From NCBI GenBank assembly GCA_947384645.1, contig CANDHX010000064.1, forward strand, positions 1 through 7,633: a DNA stretch of 7,633 bases, given 5' to 3'. Made by a program: the position numbers and the translations under genes. This DNA is from an uncultured Mycoplasmatota bacterium. Lineage in GTDB: Bacteria; Bacillota_I; Bacilli_A; RF39; UBA660. Under the pieces are notes generated by a model. The model had not been told where the DNA came from and made no database searches. It saw only the letters and a program-made list of their open reading frames with translations. This document shows, piece after piece, positions 6,352-7,633 of this stretch (its first letter is position 1; each line of letters begins with the position of its first letter).

Positions 6352-6627
6352 TTATGACATATAGAATTCAGAATAACTTCTAGTATCGTGATATTCATTT
6401 TCGCCATTTTCTTTATAGTTAACGATTCCATACGGAATATCGAGTAATTCTTCTAAACTCACATCGAAAAACTTTGCAACTATCAATAAAGTGCCGACGT
6501 ACATGTCGTGTCCAGAAATCATATAATTTAGAGTTGAATAGGGAATCTCAGTTTGAATAGATAGTTCATACATACTTTTTATTCCTTTCTCTTTCATCAA
6601 CTCTGCTAGTTTTATTGCACTTAGCAT
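6352..6627 (-). CDS. XRE/Cro-type helix-turn-helix regulator, 91 residues
   Basis: This small DNA-binding protein is made almost entirely of a phage-repressor-type helix-turn-helix domain (about residues 4-65). The scanning helix and turn are SMYELSIQTEI, the likely recognition helix is PYSTLNYMISGH, and the packing helix and tail are LLIVAKFFDVSLEELLDI. The remaining 25 residues are polar and hold no recognisable partner domain. ATG at 6627 has AAAGGAGG with a 9-nt spacer. A perfect 15-bp dyad overlaps the predicted -10 region just upstream, so autoregulation is plausible. No clear terminator follows the stop; the next promoter lies about 30 nt downstream. Neither a toxin partner nor phage genes are adjacent, so it could be a stand-alone regulator or a remnant of a mobile element. 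Confidence 0.88.
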   Translation of the reverse strand: MLSAIKLAELMKEKGIKSMYELSIQTEIPYSTLNYMISGHDMYVGTLLIVAKFFDVSLEELLDIPYGIVNYKENGENEYHDTRSYSEFYMS

Positions 6628-6649
6628 AAATCACAACCTCCTTTTGATT

Positions 6650-6664
6650 TATACTTATAGTATA
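6650..6664 (-). promoter_or_regulatory. 15-bp dyad at the XRE promoter, candidate operator
   Basis: TATACT-TAT-AGTATA is a perfect inverted repeat with 6-bp arms and a 3-nt centre, lying 23 nt upstream of the XRE start codon. On the minus strand it contains the -10-like sequences TATAAG (6659-6654) and TACTAT (6662-6657). TACTAT has a weak -35 (TTCAAA, 6685-6680) at 17 nt. A repressor bound here would block transcription of its own gene. Binding is inferred. Confidence 0.5.
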
Positions 6665-6718
6665 CAATTTTTTAGTCTTTTTGAATAGGAAAACGTATAA
6701 CGAATTTTTGATAATATT

Positions 6719-6738
6719 AAAAAGAGCAATCAGCTCTT
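6719..6738 (-). terminator. Intrinsic terminator after the 62-residue gene
   Basis: Arms AAGAGC (6722-6727) and GCTCTT (6733-6738) enclose a 5-nt loop, and on the minus strand the stem runs into TTTTT. It lies 5 nt past the TAA of the 62-residue gene and upstream of the XRE promoter. Confidence 0.8.
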
Positions 6739-6743
6739 ACAAT

Positions 6744-6932
6744 TTACTTTCTATTATAATGGTCCAGATTTATTCTATTGTGCATTTTTTGAAAATCGCA
6801 TGAATGACAGTGTTCTTTTTTAGCTCTTCCAAAATTATAACAGTAGGGATTGCTCAAATTTTGAATCGTCCTATATTCATCGCTAGCATCCACACTCATA
6901 CTTTTTATATTTGCATCTATATTTTTTAGCAT
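6744..6932 (-). CDS. Small Cys/His-rich protein, 62 residues, unknown function
   Basis: I do not recognise this gene. ATG at 6932 follows GGTGAAGAG, a fair ribosome site, and the stop TAA lies 5 nt before a good terminator, which supports it as a real gene. The N-terminal half is polar. The C-terminal half holds a compact Cys/His cluster, NPYCYNFGRAKKEHCHSCDF followed by QKMH: Cys31, His41, Cys42, His43, Cys45 and His51. The C-x10-C-x2-C pattern with nearby histidines could bind zinc (inference). There is no signal peptide or membrane segment. No convincing promoter was found in the 45 nt between the upstream terminator and this start, so it may depend on read-through from the surface-protein gene. 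Confidence 0.6.
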   Translation of the reverse strand: MLKNIDANIKSMSVDASDEYRTIQNLSNPYCYNFGRAKKEHCHSCDFQKMHNRINLDHYNRK

Positions 6933-6977
6933 TTCTCTTCACCATTTATATTTTGGTTAAAAAAGCATTTTTCATAC

Positions 6978-7000
6978 AAAAAAGAGCAAAATCTTGCTCT
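6978..7000 (-). terminator. Intrinsic terminator of the surface-protein gene
   Basis: Arms AGAGCAA (6983-6989) and TTGCTCT (6994-7000), with a 4-nt loop, form a 7-bp stem followed on the minus strand by TTTTT. The last base of the stop codon TGA (7002-7000) is also the first base of the stem. It resembles the terminator at 6719-6738 in sharing a GAGC/GCTC stem and the loop GATT. Confidence 0.85.
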
Positions 7001-7633
7001 CAATATTTTCCATGATACGGATTTGAAATCGTTCCATCGCCTTGAAGAGTTCTTGCATAATCTGCTGAAAGATTGATAACCGGAGCGACCGCACCGTCAG
7101 TACTATAGACACCCATATAGTGCAAATTACCGCCAGCATACAAAATGAACTCACGAGCATTACCGTTATAATAGTAAGGCGAGAGCGACCAACTCCAGGA
7201 ATTTGGATTGTATAAATAATATGCGGTATTACTTGTATTATATTTTCCACTTCCTGCTGCTACTATCTCATCTGCTGTTATTAGTCCTACTGGATATGTT
7301 AAAACTCCATTTCCTTTTTCTTCATTACTCACCGTAAATGCATCGTTCTTATTTGGACATACAAAACTTGGCTGTGTTTTATCTGTTTTCCATGGTCCTC
7401 CTACTCTTGACGTTGCTCCATAGGCTGTTATATTCGTTCCATACCCTAACCCTGTATCTGAGCTCAAGCCTGTCGCCGCACTTCCTGGTGTACTTCTATC
7501 ATTACAAAATATTGTGTCCTCTACTGACTCACTATATCCTGCGTCTACTATATTTGTCTTATACCATCCGTCTACTATTGTCTTTATATCTGAATTTGCT
7601 GTATTTGTTTGGGCTTCTTCTTTACTTGTACTT
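7000..7633 (-). CDS. Surface-type protein, C-terminal 210 residues (N-terminus beyond window)
   Basis: The reading frame is open to the right edge, so the N-terminus and any signal sequence are missing; a TTG near 7467 is only an internal codon. The visible part runs from KEEAQTNTANSDIKTIVDGW through YKTN, FCNDRS, FVCPNKNDAFTVS, GNGVLTYPVGLITADE, then WSWSLSPYYYNGNAREF and APVINLSADYARTL, ending NPYHGKY. These blocks match, from memory, a family common in uncultured gut Bacillota, often on long exported or prepilin-like proteins. The C-terminal layout (aromatic-SPY, A-R-x-F, G-x-x-PVINL) resembles DUF6273-like domains and possibly a C-type-lectin-like fold (inference). The usual GVRPVINL motif reads AVAPVINL here. 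Two cysteines (in FCND and VCPN) could form a disulfide. About 7081-7200 differs sharply in GC and codon choice from its flanks. Stop TGA overlaps the terminator. Confidence 0.75.
   Translation of the reverse strand, partial: STSKEEAQTNTANSDIKTIVDGWYKTNIVDAGYSESVEDTIFCNDRSTPGSAATGLSSDTGLGYGTNITAYGATSRVGGPWKTDKTQPSFVCPNKNDAFTVSNEEKGNGVLTYPVGLITADEIVAAGSGKYNTSNTAYYLYNPNSWSWSLSPYYYNGNAREFILYAGGNLHYMGVYSTDGAVAPVINLSADYARTLQGDGTISNPYHGKY

Noticed and set aside
7000..7002. UGA read as tryptophan (mycoplasma code)
   Set aside because: The TGA ends the surface-protein frame immediately before a terminator, and tryptophans elsewhere use TGG.
7081..7200. Calling this segment a diversity-generating retroelement variable region
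   Set aside because: No reverse transcriptase or template repeat is in the window; composition alone does not show it, so it is reported only as a mosaic segment.
6972..7250. 92-codon minus-strand frame overlapping the surface-protein gene
   Set aside because: It is a shifted frame of the longer gene, runs across the terminator hairpin and has no recognisable domain.
7465..7467. TTG as the start of the surface protein
   Set aside because: The frame stays open to the window edge, and upstream residues (IKTIVDGWYKTN, FCNDRS) match the conserved family layout, so this is an internal Leu codon.

Overview
The window is an AT-rich bacterial contig end in which every supported gene lies on the minus strand. 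The likely source is an uncultured low-GC Bacillota, probably a gut-type lineage of the RF39/Erysipelotrichia kind (inference). The basis is strong AAGGAGG-type ribosome sites, bacilli-type gene pairs (recD2 with an AI-2E transporter; mtaB), a PDDEXK_2/Rpn-type nuclease, and a surface-type protein family that I associate with such metagenome bins. Trp is coded by TGG and a TGA works as a stop beside a terminator, so the genetic code is standard and not the mycoplasma one.

Reading in the direction of transcription (right to left): 7633-7000 is the C-terminal 210 residues of a surface-type protein, ended by a terminator. It is followed by a 62-residue Cys/His-containing small protein with its own terminator (6932-6719). 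Next is a 91-residue XRE-type regulator (6627-6352) whose promoter region carries a perfect 15-bp dyad, a candidate autoregulatory operator. A good promoter at 6321-6292 then opens a clean three-gene unit: a membrane-anchored 171-residue protein, the tRNA methylthiotransferase MtaB, and a 59-residue unknown protein, closed by a terminator at 4176-4155. After it come an Rpn-family nuclease (4023-3154), the helicase RecD2 (3094-905), a 48-residue small membrane protein (866-720) and an AI-2E family transporter (704 leftwards).

The transporter is not naturally short. Bases 1-45 are an Illumina P5/index/Read 1 adapter left on the contig end, so the apparent C-terminus of that protein is artificial.

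The points most worth a second look are: (1) a well-placed Shine-Dalgarno and in-frame ATG inside the Rpn gene that could give a 77-residue C-terminal short form, as reported for E. coli Rpn toxin/antitoxin pairs; (2) an abrupt composition and codon-style switch of about 120 bp inside the C-terminal domain of the surface protein, suggesting a recombined or variable cassette; (3) the XRE dyad and its partial echo over the next promoter; (4) the adapter.
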